DNA of 64,000 nucleotides from JACJWR01 sp963842975 (GTDB taxonomy: Bacteria > Actinomycetota > Actinomycetes > S36-B12 > UBA10799), in NCBI GenBank assembly GCA_963842975.1, contig CAWJIH010000013.1, forward strand, positions 1 through 64,000. Direction: 5' to 3'. A program made the translations under genes and the position numbers. Within the stretch, counting starts at the first letter, position 1; every line of letters starts with the position of its first letter. Positions 1-7,945 of this stretch are shown piece by piece. The notes below the pieces were generated by a model, which saw only the letters and a list, made by a program, of their open reading frames with translations, made no database searches and was not told where the DNA came from.

Positions 1-1
1 T

Positions 2-226
2 CAAGGGGTCGTTGCAACGTTCCTTGAACCCGCCGTCGATTACTACCTGAACCCCATCCGGGCGCAGCTCGTCAACCGGCGCACCGGGGCTCTGGAGATG
101 GATTTCGTTGTGCTCGGCGCTGAGCACAACGCCCCGGCGTTTGCCGAGCATGTGGTGGCCGGGATGCAGGCTGACGCGCTCGGAGAGTCTGCCCGCTCAG
201 CGCTCCGGCTCCGCCCCGTGATCTGA
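2..226 (+). CDS. C-terminal part of an unrecognised protein (cut by window start)
   Basis: An open frame enters from the left edge and runs 74 codons to a TGA at 224-226. The visible peptide is soluble-looking, with no membrane segment or cysteine, and includes the stretch LEPAVDYYLNPIRAQL. I do not recognise the family. Its last 30 bases overlap the 3' end of the convergent membrane-protein gene, so the two share a tail-to-tail junction with no room for a separate terminator. Codon use is ordinary for the window. The upstream part is outside the sequence, so length, start and function cannot be given. Confidence 0.5.
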   Translation, partial: QGVVATFLEPAVDYYLNPIRAQLVNRRTGALEMDFVVLGAEHNAPAFAEHVVAGMQADALGESARSALRLRPVI

Positions 227-1120
227 CGCCGTCGGCTGATTCTCCGAGGCCTCCGCCGGAGTGCGCTTCGACCCTCCGCCCAGAAATCCCGGCAGGATGA
301 TGATCACAAACAGAACCGCGATGACCGCGATGAGCAGCAGGATCACGCTGTCCACACCAGTGCCAGCCGACTTCGAGGCCTGGTCCACCGGGGACAAGTA
401 GGGATGTATCGCCTCCAGCACGAGTTTGCGGGAGTTCAGTACCCACATCGGGAATTGGTAGAGCCCGATCACGAACACACTCAGCGCAAGGAAGACCCGG
501 GTGCTCATCCGGTGCCGGTTCCTCGGACTGGCGGCAATGACGCCGGCCATCACTATTCCCAACAAGACCACCACGAGCACGATCAACGCCGGGACCGACG
601 GGGCGTTCAGGTCGCTGAGGTACTGCATATAGTCCTCGTGAAAAGCCTGATAGCTGTCGCCCGTCTCCTTTGTGCTCGACGCGCTCGCCGTGAGGTGTTG
701 GGACATCTGGTCCAAGATGGCCTTGACGCCAGTGGAGCCCTCGCTCAGCCCAGCGTCGATGTCATTGGTTTCAGAGGCCTTGTCGAACCGTTCCAGAAGC
801 TCGCGGGTCTGGTCGGCGAAGTCCGGGCCCACCTGTTCTGAGGCCTGCATGATCTCGCTGGAGGACTGACCGACCGCGCGGGCAGACTCCGCGATCGCCA
901 GATCCTGTGTCCACAGGGTGTTCGTGGTGAAGGCAACGATGAAGGCGAAAGCGGCCGACACCAGGGCGATCAGCCGATTTCTGGCCTCCGCGTCGTCGTT
1001 GTCCACATTGATCCGCCGACCAATGGGTAGCCCGATCGCAGCGACGAGAAGGCCCGGCAGGAACGCCGCGAGGACACAGCCCCACCAGTCCAACGTGTTC
1101 AGCGAAGCGGTCAAAGACAT
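197..1120 (-). CDS. DUF4239-like multi-pass membrane protein
   Basis: A 307-residue membrane protein of unknown function. Two hydrophobic helices lie near the N-terminus (about residues 11-33 and 50-70). A soluble middle segment of about 110 residues, rich in acidic and small residues, follows, and then three C-terminal helices and a basic-to-acidic tail. Two helices, a soluble domain and a C-terminal helix group is the layout of the bestrophin-like DUF4239 family; that assignment is from layout and is moderately sure. I chose the ATG at 1120 (MSLTASLNTLDWW) because the codons upstream of it are arginine- and proline-rich and unlike protein. The gene is convergent with the partial gene on the left. 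Nothing in the sequence suggests a substrate. Confidence 0.7.
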   Translation of the reverse strand: MSLTASLNTLDWWGCVLAAFLPGLLVAAIGLPIGRRINVDNDDAEARNRLIALVSAAFAFIVAFTTNTLWTQDLAIAESARAVGQSSSEIMQASEQVGPDFADQTRELLERFDKASETNDIDAGLSEGSTGVKAILDQMSQHLTASASSTKETGDSYQAFHEDYMQYLSDLNAPSVPALIVLVVVLLGIVMAGVIAASPRNRHRMSTRVFLALSVFVIGLYQFPMWVLNSRKLVLEAIHPYLSPVDQASKSAGTGVDSVILLLIAVIAVLFVIIILPGFLGGGSKRTPAEASENQPTASDHGAEPER

Positions 1121-1256
1121 ACCAACGGACTCTAGCGAGCCGATGCGGCGTGTGGCAACCGCGCAAACAAGTCCTGGCCGTCGCGGGGCGAGCTGAGCCC
1201 GAGGGGCTGGCTGGGACCGCGAGGCCAGCAAAGACCGCGAGGCTGGTAGTCAGGTG

Positions 1257-1349
1257 TCAGTCACCTCGTCGTGCGGCATCGATCGCCGCGACGTCAATCC
1301 TGCCCATCGTCAACATGGCTTCGAAAGCTCGGTGGGCTTCATCGCCGCC
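1257..1349 (-). pseudogene. Tail of a VOC/PhnB-like protein, cut off by an insertion scar
   Basis: The last 30 codons of this minus-strand frame read as the typical C-terminus of PhnB-like (glyoxalase/VOC fold) proteins: an AFEAMLTMGRIDVAAI core followed by an alanine-rich end. Further upstream on the same strand the frame loses all resemblance and runs into the opposite strand of a transposase remnant. The likely history is that an IS element, or a deletion next to one, removed the rest of the gene. The match is short and comes from memory of the family ending, so it is tentative. Confidence 0.45.
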
Positions 1350-1362
1350 GGCAGCCGGATGG

Positions 1363-1747
1363 CACGGACCAGACCCGCCCATCCTGTTGGCGATGTCGGA
1401 CAACGGCCCCCAGATGCGGTCGAACGACACCCGCGAGTACCTGGCGATCTGCTCGATCGCGCAACACTTCGGTCGGCCTGGCACGCCCACCGATCAGGCC
1501 TGGGTGGAAAGCTTGTTCGCGCACGTGAAGGGCGAGTATCCGTGGTTGACCCAGACCCGGGACCCTAGACACTGCGGCTGGAACTTGCCAAGGTTCGCGA
1601 GCACTACAACACGGTCCGCTGCACGAGTCCATCGGCTACGTCACCCCCCCAGGATGAGCACGAAGGCCGAGGAGAAGCGATCCAGCAGGCACGAATCGAC
1701 GGTATGAACGAAGCTCGAGTCCGCCGAACTGCGACCCGCAGACAGGA
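1363..1747 (+). pseudogene. Frameshifted remnant of an IS3-type transposase (integrase core)
   Basis: Only the C-terminal half of a DDE integrase is visible. The first segment contains SDNGPQM, then HFGRPGTPTDQAWVESLF and HVKGEYPWL, which carry the second Asp and the Glu of the DDE triad. After about 1565 the reading continues in other frames: one gives LELAKVREHYNTVR, the next LHESIGYVTP, and a third DEHEGRGEAIQQARIDG. These are the usual closing motifs of actinobacterial IS3-family transposases. At least two frame changes plus loss of the N-terminus make this non-functional. It sits between a VOC-protein tail and a truncated Fic gene. I could not define terminal inverted repeats. Confidence 0.75.
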
Positions 1748-1782
1748 CCGCAAGACTGGACCCAACGAACCCGCCTATCGAT

Positions 1783-2478
1783 ATGGGGGTGCGCGCCCTG
1801 CCCGGCACGCGCATCGCCAACCCCGCGACCGGCCTGGTTGTCTATTCTCCACCAGAGGGCAGGCATGTGATCGAGGCCAAGCTCGGCGCGTGGGAGTCGT
1901 TCCTGCACTCGTCGCCGGAATTCGACCCCATCGTGCGGATGGCGCTGGCCCACTACCAGTTCGAGGCCATCCACCCCTTCTCGGACGGCAACGGGCGCAC
2001 CGGACGGATACTGAATATCTTGCTGCTGGTGGAGGCTGGCGTGCTGCGATCGCCCATTCTCTATCTGTCGCGCTACATCATTGACCACAAAGACGACTAC
2101 TACCAGCTTCTGGCAGACGTCACCGAGGGCGGCGCCTGGGAACCGTGGGTGCTGTTCATGGTCGAGGCTGTGCGGTCATCGGCCACCGGTACCTTGGCCA
2201 CGATCGACGCGATAGCCGACCTGCGGCGGCAATTCGCCGAGCAGGCGATCGGAGTGACTCCGGGTACCCGTCACGAGGGTTTCGTGTCGGTGCTGTTTGC
2301 GCAGCCGTACACGAGGATCGGCGACGTGATGGAGCGGTGTGCCGTGTCGCGGCCCACCGCTACCGGGTGGCTTAACGATCTGCTTGCGGCCGGAATGGTG
2401 ACCGATATCAAGGTAGGCCGGGACAGGCTGTTTCTGAACACTGCCTATCTCGACCTGCTTTCGGACGGCCAGCGATGA
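1783..2478 (+). CDS. Fic family protein, N-terminally truncated
   Basis: A Fic-domain protein, a family that transfers AMP or a related group from a nucleotide to target hydroxyls. The full catalytic signature is present at residues 64-75 (HPFSDGNGRTGR, with the catalytic His64). A C-terminal winged-helix-like segment follows (about residues 165-225, with SRPTATGWLNDLLAAGMV). Relatives are usually about 350-380 residues and begin with a helical region that often holds the inhibitory (S/T)xxxE(G/N) motif. Here homology starts abruptly at the first ATG, right after the transposase remnant, and an in-frame stop lies at 1705-1707. The N-terminal third is therefore missing. The product could be an unrestrained Fic domain or, more likely, a dying gene: no ribosome binding site is evident before the ATG. 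Confidence 0.7.
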   Translation: MGVRALPGTRIANPATGLVVYSPPEGRHVIEAKLGAWESFLHSSPEFDPIVRMALAHYQFEAIHPFSDGNGRTGRILNILLLVEAGVLRSPILYLSRYIIDHKDDYYQLLADVTEGGAWEPWVLFMVEAVRSSATGTLATIDAIADLRRQFAEQAIGVTPGTRHEGFVSVLFAQPYTRIGDVMERCAVSRPTATGWLNDLLAAGMVTDIKVGRDRLFLNTAYLDLLSDGQR

Positions 2479-3138
2479 GAGACCTCGCCCAGCAGTGCCA
2501 AGGCGCTGAAGGGGAACAGCGAACGATTGTCCAAGCAGTTCACCTTGACCGCCGGTGGCAGGTTTGGTCGCAAAGGCAAGAACACCCAAGTTGTTGAGTC
2601 CACCGCTCCGTCGGCGATGGCCAGACACTTCTGGGCCGCGCTTTCGAAGGGCGGGCCTGCCGCACCGTTGCCACATGGGCGTGGTGATCGGGTCAGGTGC
2701 GACGATGGCTCGCTGGTGGTCTTCGACGAGGTGTTTCGTTGCCCTGGGAGGTGTTGGGGTGGCGGTGAAGAGCGCACTTGGCGTCCTGGACTTCGAGGGC
2801 TTTGAGGGCGAGTACCCGCAATTGGGTGTCGTACCCGCAGCTGCGCGTGCGTTGGACCGCGCGCGCAAATCTGGGCGCCTGTCCTATCTCAATCGAGGAG
2901 CCGTCGTTTCTCAGTGCTGCATCGTGCGGGAGCGACTGTCGCAACTACGCAATGGAGAGCTGCAGTGGACCTACTCCAACGAGATCGGTCAGGAGTATTG
3001 GACGAAGCGGGCGCTCGGACTCACATGTGAAATCCGGCGCGCCAGCATGTGAAACACCCTCTTCTGGTTCGTCGAAACCGAGCCATTTAGCGCACGAATT
3101 CGCAATCGGCTCACCCTCCACCACGGGGAATTGGCGAT
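2479..3138 (+). other. 660-base region without a convincing intact gene
   Basis: No clean gene is seen. Directly after the Fic stop, in the same frame, there is protein-like reading to about 2723 (KQFTLTAGGRFGRKGKNTQ, then HFWAALSKGG, LPHGRGDRV and DDGSLVVFDE). This pattern reminds me of C-terminal segments of large secreted polymorphic toxins, but I cannot place it firmly and it has no good start. A second frame from about 2750 to 3052 reads through without recognisable motifs. The stretch looks like decayed accessory DNA between the Fic remnant and the transporter. Confidence 0.35.
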
Positions 3139-4500
3139 TTGTTGCCTGATGGGTTAGTGAGGTTTACCGACACGAAGGTGCCAGCTACGCCACCCCCGAC
3201 GAACCCCGCACCCAAGCTGACCGCCAACTATCCTCAGGTCCCGACGCTAGGGTGGCCCCTCGTGGATGGAAAAAGTGCGCGCTACCTGCCGTTGGCATGG
3301 GCGTTCTTGCTCAGCAGCGCACTTGCTGTCGCCGGAACGGTGTGGTCCCAACTCGGAGCCACGTCTGCCACGACCCTCAGCGGGGGCCAATCGCGCGGAG
3401 CGCTGTACACGGGTTTCGTGCTGGCGGTGCTTGCGCTGTCTGCGGGCGTCGCGATTCCGTTGACCCCAAGCATCGCTGGCAAGTTCGGAACTCGGATGAC
3501 TTTCGTCGTCACGGAGTTGCTGGCGGCCACAGTGTGGGCCGTCGTTGGCGTCTTCTTGCTGGTAGGCGATGACCCGTTGATCCCGTTGCTGATCGGGATG
3601 CTGTTCGCGGGGGCCTTCGGGGGCGTGGCCGCGGTCCTCACCCCGGGGGTGACGCACGCCTATCTGGGAGGTACGTCGCTTGCCCGCGCCTACTCGGTCC
3701 GTGCGGTGGCGTCTGGATTCGGCGCGGTCGTGGGTGCCCTGACTGCCGCCACGGTGATCTCGGCCACGCAACCTGGCTGGGGCCTGATCGGCAACGCGGT
3801 GCTCTCCGTTCCTCTGGGACTGCTCGTGCTGTGCCGACCGCCGGCGGATGGATTTCCCGCGGTCAAGCAGGACGGGCGGGGCTGGCGCGCGCCTTGGCTG
3901 GACTTGGCGCGTAGCCGTCCGCTGCGCAGGATCGCTGGACTCTCCGCTGCAGTGGCTATCTGCGTCGCTCCCATGATCAGCATGATCGTGCCGATTGCCC
4001 AATCGCTGCGCCAGTCGCCGCTGATCCCCGGCGCCGGCATTGTGCTTGCGGGCGTGGCACTCGGTCGGCTGGCCACGCCCACTATTGTCACCAGACTCCG
4101 CAGCGGGCGCGATGATCTGGCGGCCTCCCTCCTTGCCATCACGGCAACGGGCTCTTTCATGCTCGCACTCGCGCTGAGTTCCATGATGTTGACCGGCCGG
4201 GTCGAGCTCGTGGTGTGGGCGGTCATCGCCATGGGAATCGGCGCCACCAGGTTCGCCTCCCGGTCCCTGACGCTCGGCGCCGCCAATAGTTGTCTCGGGG
4301 CGGCCCGCGGGCTACAGGGCATTGCCGCCGCGGTGATGGTCGCCGCCCTGGCCGCCCCCATAGGGACTCTGACTTGGGGCGTCGCTCTGAGTTTCATGCC
4401 GCCATGGGCTGTCGTGGCGATCAGCGCCGGCGCGCTGCTCACCGTCGCGCTGGTTCTACGAGCGAGTCGTCCTTCGCCATCCGAACCTGTCCGGACTTGA
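3139..4500 (+). CDS. Major facilitator superfamily transporter
   Basis: A polytopic inner-membrane carrier of up to 453 residues with about twelve hydrophobic segments, starting near residue 50 (YLPLAWAFLLSSALAVAGTVW), split around residues 235-265 by a charged loop between the two six-helix halves. Small-residue-rich helices and the loop arginines fit a major facilitator. The substrate cannot be told. The start is uncertain: a TTG at 3139, a GTG at 3157 or a GTG at 3262 are all in frame, and the proline-rich first 40 residues look unlike a normal N-terminus, so the 3262 start (about 412 residues) is a serious alternative. No partner gene lies next to it; the next gene is on the other strand. 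Confidence 0.75.
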   Translation: MLPDGLVRFTDTKVPATPPPTNPAPKLTANYPQVPTLGWPLVDGKSARYLPLAWAFLLSSALAVAGTVWSQLGATSATTLSGGQSRGALYTGFVLAVLALSAGVAIPLTPSIAGKFGTRMTFVVTELLAATVWAVVGVFLLVGDDPLIPLLIGMLFAGAFGGVAAVLTPGVTHAYLGGTSLARAYSVRAVASGFGAVVGALTAATVISATQPGWGLIGNAVLSVPLGLLVLCRPPADGFPAVKQDGRGWRAPWLDLARSRPLRRIAGLSAAVAICVAPMISMIVPIAQSLRQSPLIPGAGIVLAGVALGRLATPTIVTRLRSGRDDLAASLLAITATGSFMLALALSSMMLTGRVELVVWAVIAMGIGATRFASRSLTLGAANSCLGAARGLQGIAAAVMVAALAAPIGTLTWGVALSFMPPWAVVAISAGALLTVALVLRASRPSPSEPVRT

Positions 4501-4690
4501 GGGTGGCGCTCTACGCTTCGCGTCGGCGTCGAGCCCGAGCAGATGGCCAGCACATCCCTGGAGGAGCGAGAGGCAAAAATGGCGGTGTGGATGACCTAGA
4601 GCGCTGCGTCGGGGGGAGGTCCTGGTCGACGCGGCGGGGGAGGCCCTGGTCTACTGGGGCCATCTGGGGCACCTTGTTTCGGTCGGATCT

Positions 4691-5074
4691 TCATAGTGGG
4701 CGACCGCCGATTCTGTCAGCCCAGCCATCCGTACTTCGGCTCCAGGCGAGCGCATGGCCGTTAGCCAGATCGTTGGCGGAAACCGTGATCGTGGGCACTC
4801 CGGGCAGCGAGTAGTAGCCCAGAAGCAGGCGCACCCAGGCTGGTCGGGCCTCCTGGATGAGGGCAATCTGCCAGTCCGATTCCCCGGGTGCGCGATACAA
4901 CCAATGGTCAGCCAGGCTCGCCAACCCCGCCGTCAGGACGAGCGTCTCGGCAGCATGCCTTGTCGGAGTTTCGCCGAGGACACCATGGAAAACCGTCAAT
5001 CCCAGCCATTGGTCCTCAACCTGCACGACGTAGCCGCACAGTTCCTGGTCATCGCGACGGCGCACTTCCTCCAT
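4691..5074 (-). CDS. Hypothetical protein
   Basis: A 127-residue soluble protein that I do not recognise. It begins with a charged MEEVRRRDDQELCGYVVQ and has a balanced composition, with several aromatic residues (WLGLTVFHG, DHWLYRAP, VRLLLGYYSLPG) and no signal peptide or membrane helix. Its composition is that of a real folded protein rather than a shadow frame, and the opposite strand offers nothing better. It ends 35 bases before the stop of the dehydrogenase on the same strand begins upstream, so the two could be cotranscribed. The 190 bases between the transporter and this gene hold nothing I can name. Confidence 0.6.
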   Translation of the reverse strand: MEEVRRRDDQELCGYVVQVEDQWLGLTVFHGVLGETPTRHAAETLVLTAGLASLADHWLYRAPGESDWQIALIQEARPAWVRLLLGYYSLPGVPTITVSANDLANGHALAWSRSTDGWADRIGGRPL

Positions 5075-5109
5075 ATCTCAAGTATCGGCTCAAAGCGCCT
5101 GGGCAGGCT

Positions 5110-5970
5110 CTAGCGCGAGCCGGGCGCAGGTTGATCGAAAGCCTTGCGTTTGATTTCGTCTTGCACCGACTGCGGCAGTTTGGCCAGCAAGGCTGCCGCA
5201 TGGGACTTCGATCCGGTGAGGTAGTGGTCGTGGGGGTGGGTCGCAGCCAGCGCCTTGACTATCACGTCGGCCACCCCACTTGGGCTGCTGCCAGATGTCT
5301 GAGTCTTGTAGCCAGCAGCCGTAGCGTCGGCGAACATCTTCCCGTACAGCGCAGACTGCTCCGGGGTCATGTCCGCGATCCGCCGATCGATCATGGCTTT
5401 CGTGGTGGCGTCGGCTCCGGTGGAAATGAAGCCGGGCTCCACCAGAATCACTTTGATTCCCCAGGGAGCCAGTTCCTGCCGAAAGGTGTCGCTCACCGCT
5501 GCGATCGCGGATTTGGCGGCGGCCAGCGCGCCGAAGTAGGGCACCGTCATACGATCCACGATGCTGCCGATGAACACGATCCGCCCCCGGGCCTTGCGCA
5601 GCAACGGCAGCATGGCCTGGGTCAGCGCCACTTGGCCGAAGAAGTCGACCTCGAGTGATCGGCGCAGATCCGCCATCGGCATGATTTCCAACGGCCCAGG
5701 GATGCCGATGCCAGCGACGTTGGCCAGGCCGTCAAGTCCGCGATCGCCAACATGACTAGCAATGGCCGTCGCTGCGGATTCAATGTCGTCGGCATTCGTG
5801 ACGTCCAGGTGCAGGTGTGTGAGGCCGTCGCTGCTTTCGCCGGATTCGGGGTGCGCCGAACGGTCGCCAGCGAACACATGCCAACCCTGCTGAAGGGCTG
5901 CCGCAGCTGTCGCCTTGCCGATCCCAGACGATGTGCCCGTGACGAGCAGGTGTCTACGCTCACACGGCAT
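5110..5970 (-). CDS. Short-chain dehydrogenase/reductase with altered active site
   Basis: A 286-residue protein of the classical SDR fold. It has the glycine-rich nucleotide loop TGTSSGIGK (residues 11-19), the structural NVAG at 84-87, and the active-site serine at about 136 with Lys153 in the expected place. The usual YxxxK catalytic tyrosine is missing: position 149, four residues before the lysine, is leucine (codon CTG), and the only nearby tyrosine is at 145. Related SDRs read PYSASK or PLAASK here; the second form is known, so the protein may still be active or may serve another role. The start is supported by GGGAGG eight bases upstream. It lies next to a tandem TetR regulator on the same strand. 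Confidence 0.85.
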   Translation of the reverse strand: MPCERRHLLVTGTSSGIGKATAAAALQQGWHVFAGDRSAHPESGESSDGLTHLHLDVTNADDIESAATAIASHVGDRGLDGLANVAGIGIPGPLEIMPMADLRRSLEVDFFGQVALTQAMLPLLRKARGRIVFIGSIVDRMTVPYFGALAAAKSAIAAVSDTFRQELAPWGIKVILVEPGFISTGADATTKAMIDRRIADMTPEQSALYGKMFADATAAGYKTQTSGSSPSGVADVIVKALAATHPHDHYLTGSKSHAAALLAKLPQSVQDEIKRKAFDQPAPGSR

Positions 5971-6101
5971 GCGTGCCTCCCACTTTTCGACTGAACCGCA
6001 CCGTACCTGCGCCAGGCGCCGGAGTCGCCGTGTGCGCGAAACCGGCAGCGGACCGGCGTTCTGCAGTGCCGCCTGCCGAGCCGTAAGTCCCGGGGCTGTG
6101 G

Positions 6102-7254
6102 CTAGGTGGCGAATCCCGCTGCGAATGGAACGTCGTATGGCAGCCCATGGATGTCATCGGCAAACGAGCCCACGAACAGAACCCCCAAGTTGGCGTATAG
6201 GTGTGGCTCCGGGGAGGGCCGGAAGGCAGCCAATTCATCGATGACTTGTGAGGCTCGGGCCAACTCGAGGTGCAGCCGCCACAGGGGCGCATTCTCCGTG
6301 CGCAGCACATTCGCCACCCACATCGCCCGGCTCAAGTGAGGCCCGAATTCCGCCTCGGCCAGTCCATACTCGACCCAGAGTTCCAGCGGTGTCACGAGTC
6401 GAGTCAGCGCGCTGTAGGAGACCAGGTGCGCCTTGTCGTTGAATCGTGAGAGCAGCGAACCTCCGCTCAGACCCGCTGCCCTGCCCATGCGGGCGATGGT
6501 TGCCCGTCGGTACCCCACGCGGCCGATAACGTCGAGAACAGCATCCACCACAGTGCGAAGGTCTGGATCAAGGTCGGCAGCGTCGCGCAGGAATTTCACG
6601 GGATAGCCGGCCGGCAGGTCCGCGCCAGGACCGCTCGAACTGGCCATGGCCACGTGCGCCTTGGCTTGCGCCGGGGCCAGCGGCGGCAAGTCCGGCGAAC
6701 TGCGCCGGACGATCAATCGGCCCATGGCGAACGAGAGCATCAGCACATTGGCGGCCTGCATCGCCGGAGGGGCCGACGAGTCGGAACCATCAGGGGTGAA
6801 ACAGACGCAATTCGTTGATGATTCGCCTGGCGTCGTGGCCAACGACCTCGTCGAGTTCGTCGTCAAAGTGGGAGGCGATGAGGAATTCGACCGCCGCTGC
6901 TGGTAACTCGTCAGGAGATTCCAGGGTGGCGAAAGCTTCGATGAGAGTGTCTGGATCACCGGAATGCGAGGCTTCGACAACATTCTTCAAAGCGGTGGCG
7001 AACCAGTCCCGCACCACCGCAGACCACACTATGTTGCCCAGTTCGGCCCTCGTCTCCGCCCGGGCGTAGAGGGCACCCACCGACAGCCCAGCCCGTTTGG
7101 CGATTCCGGTCAGCGCGATGTCGTCCCACCCGACCGAGACCAGTTCACCGACCATGGCTTGTCGGATTCGCTCGTCGTTTTTGCGCACGGTATCGCGGCG
7201 ACTGCGCCTCGGGGGCCGGGGAGCCGGAGGACGCACCGGCACGTCACCGGTCAT
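6102..7254 (-). pseudogene. Tandem TetR regulator split by a frameshift
   Basis: Two TetR-type DNA-binding domains follow each other on the minus strand. The first frame (7254 down to a TGA at 6790) contains the helix-turn-helix IALTGIAKRAGLSVGALYA. The second, in another frame, continues from about 6800 to 6102 and has ATIARMGRAAGLSGGSLLS. The second frame has no start codon close to the break, but it reads sensibly from exactly where the first stops: INELRL in one frame, then PDGSDSSAPPAMQAANVLM in the next. One base change near 6795-6805 would give a single protein of about 385 residues, the usual size of two-domain TetR regulators. It may be an assembly error or a real inactivation. The SDR gene downstream is a natural candidate target. 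Confidence 0.7.
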
Positions 7255-7945
7255 GCTTCGCCCCTGATTGCCGCTGCGCCACCCACCTCCTTAGCGTCTC
7301 ACATGCCCAGGTGAAGTGGCCGAAACTGCGGGGATGCGCTCGGTCGGCTCCAACCCGGCACGGGCCACCTACCTGGTGCCGTAGCCACGCACGGCGTGAA
7401 CGGATTCGCCACCTAGGCTGTAGGTGTGCACGCTGATTCGACTGTTTACTCGGTTTCGCGTCCGGAGTGGACATTCCCGGACGTGGCGAGGATTCCGTTG
7501 GCAACCACCGAGGCAAGGCTGCAGTTCGAGCCGGTGGTGTGGGGGTGCCCCGACCACGTTCAGTTCCGTGGCTCCGGGGGGTCGCGCGGGTTGCCTGATG
7601 TGGCTCAGCCGCGCGGGGAGTCGCGCCGGCTCGGGGCAGGGCGGGTGCCTGATGAGATTCGCTTGCGAACGCGCCGAGGTTCGCGGTCGGCTGACTAGTA
7701 GTTCGTCACTCGGGGGAACCGTCAGCGCTACCTCGATGAGATCGATCTACTCCCGTCTACGCCACATCTGGGCGGTTGGGTGGAGCATGAAGCGCTCCGT
7801 CGAAGTGTGGCTGGCTGGCCGTGGGGTGAGCAGGACAGGCCCAAGCGGACGGGCTGTCGTGGGCCTCCACCACGTGCTGGGCCTTGCCGGTTTCACAGAG
7901 TTAGCGAAAAGCGTCTGCTAGCGTGAAGAGGCATCGTACCGCGAA
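7255..7945. other. 690-base region without an intact gene
   Basis: No complete gene is convincing here. From a GTG at 7426 the plus strand reads protein-like for about 50 codons (STVYSVSRPEWTFPDVARIP and QFEPVVWGCPDHVQF). The frame then turns arginine- and glycine-rich and stops at 7698. A second protein-like patch lies in another plus frame at about 7710-7860 (YLDEIDLLPSTPHLGGWVEHEAL) after two adjacent stop codons. These may be pieces of one decayed gene. I do not recognise the family. Confidence 0.3.

Noticed and set aside
2176..2868. Long minus-strand open frame opposite the Fic remnant
   Set aside because: It runs through the antisense of the Fic catalytic domain, and its composition (arginine, proline, threonine rich) is that of a shadow frame in GC-rich DNA.
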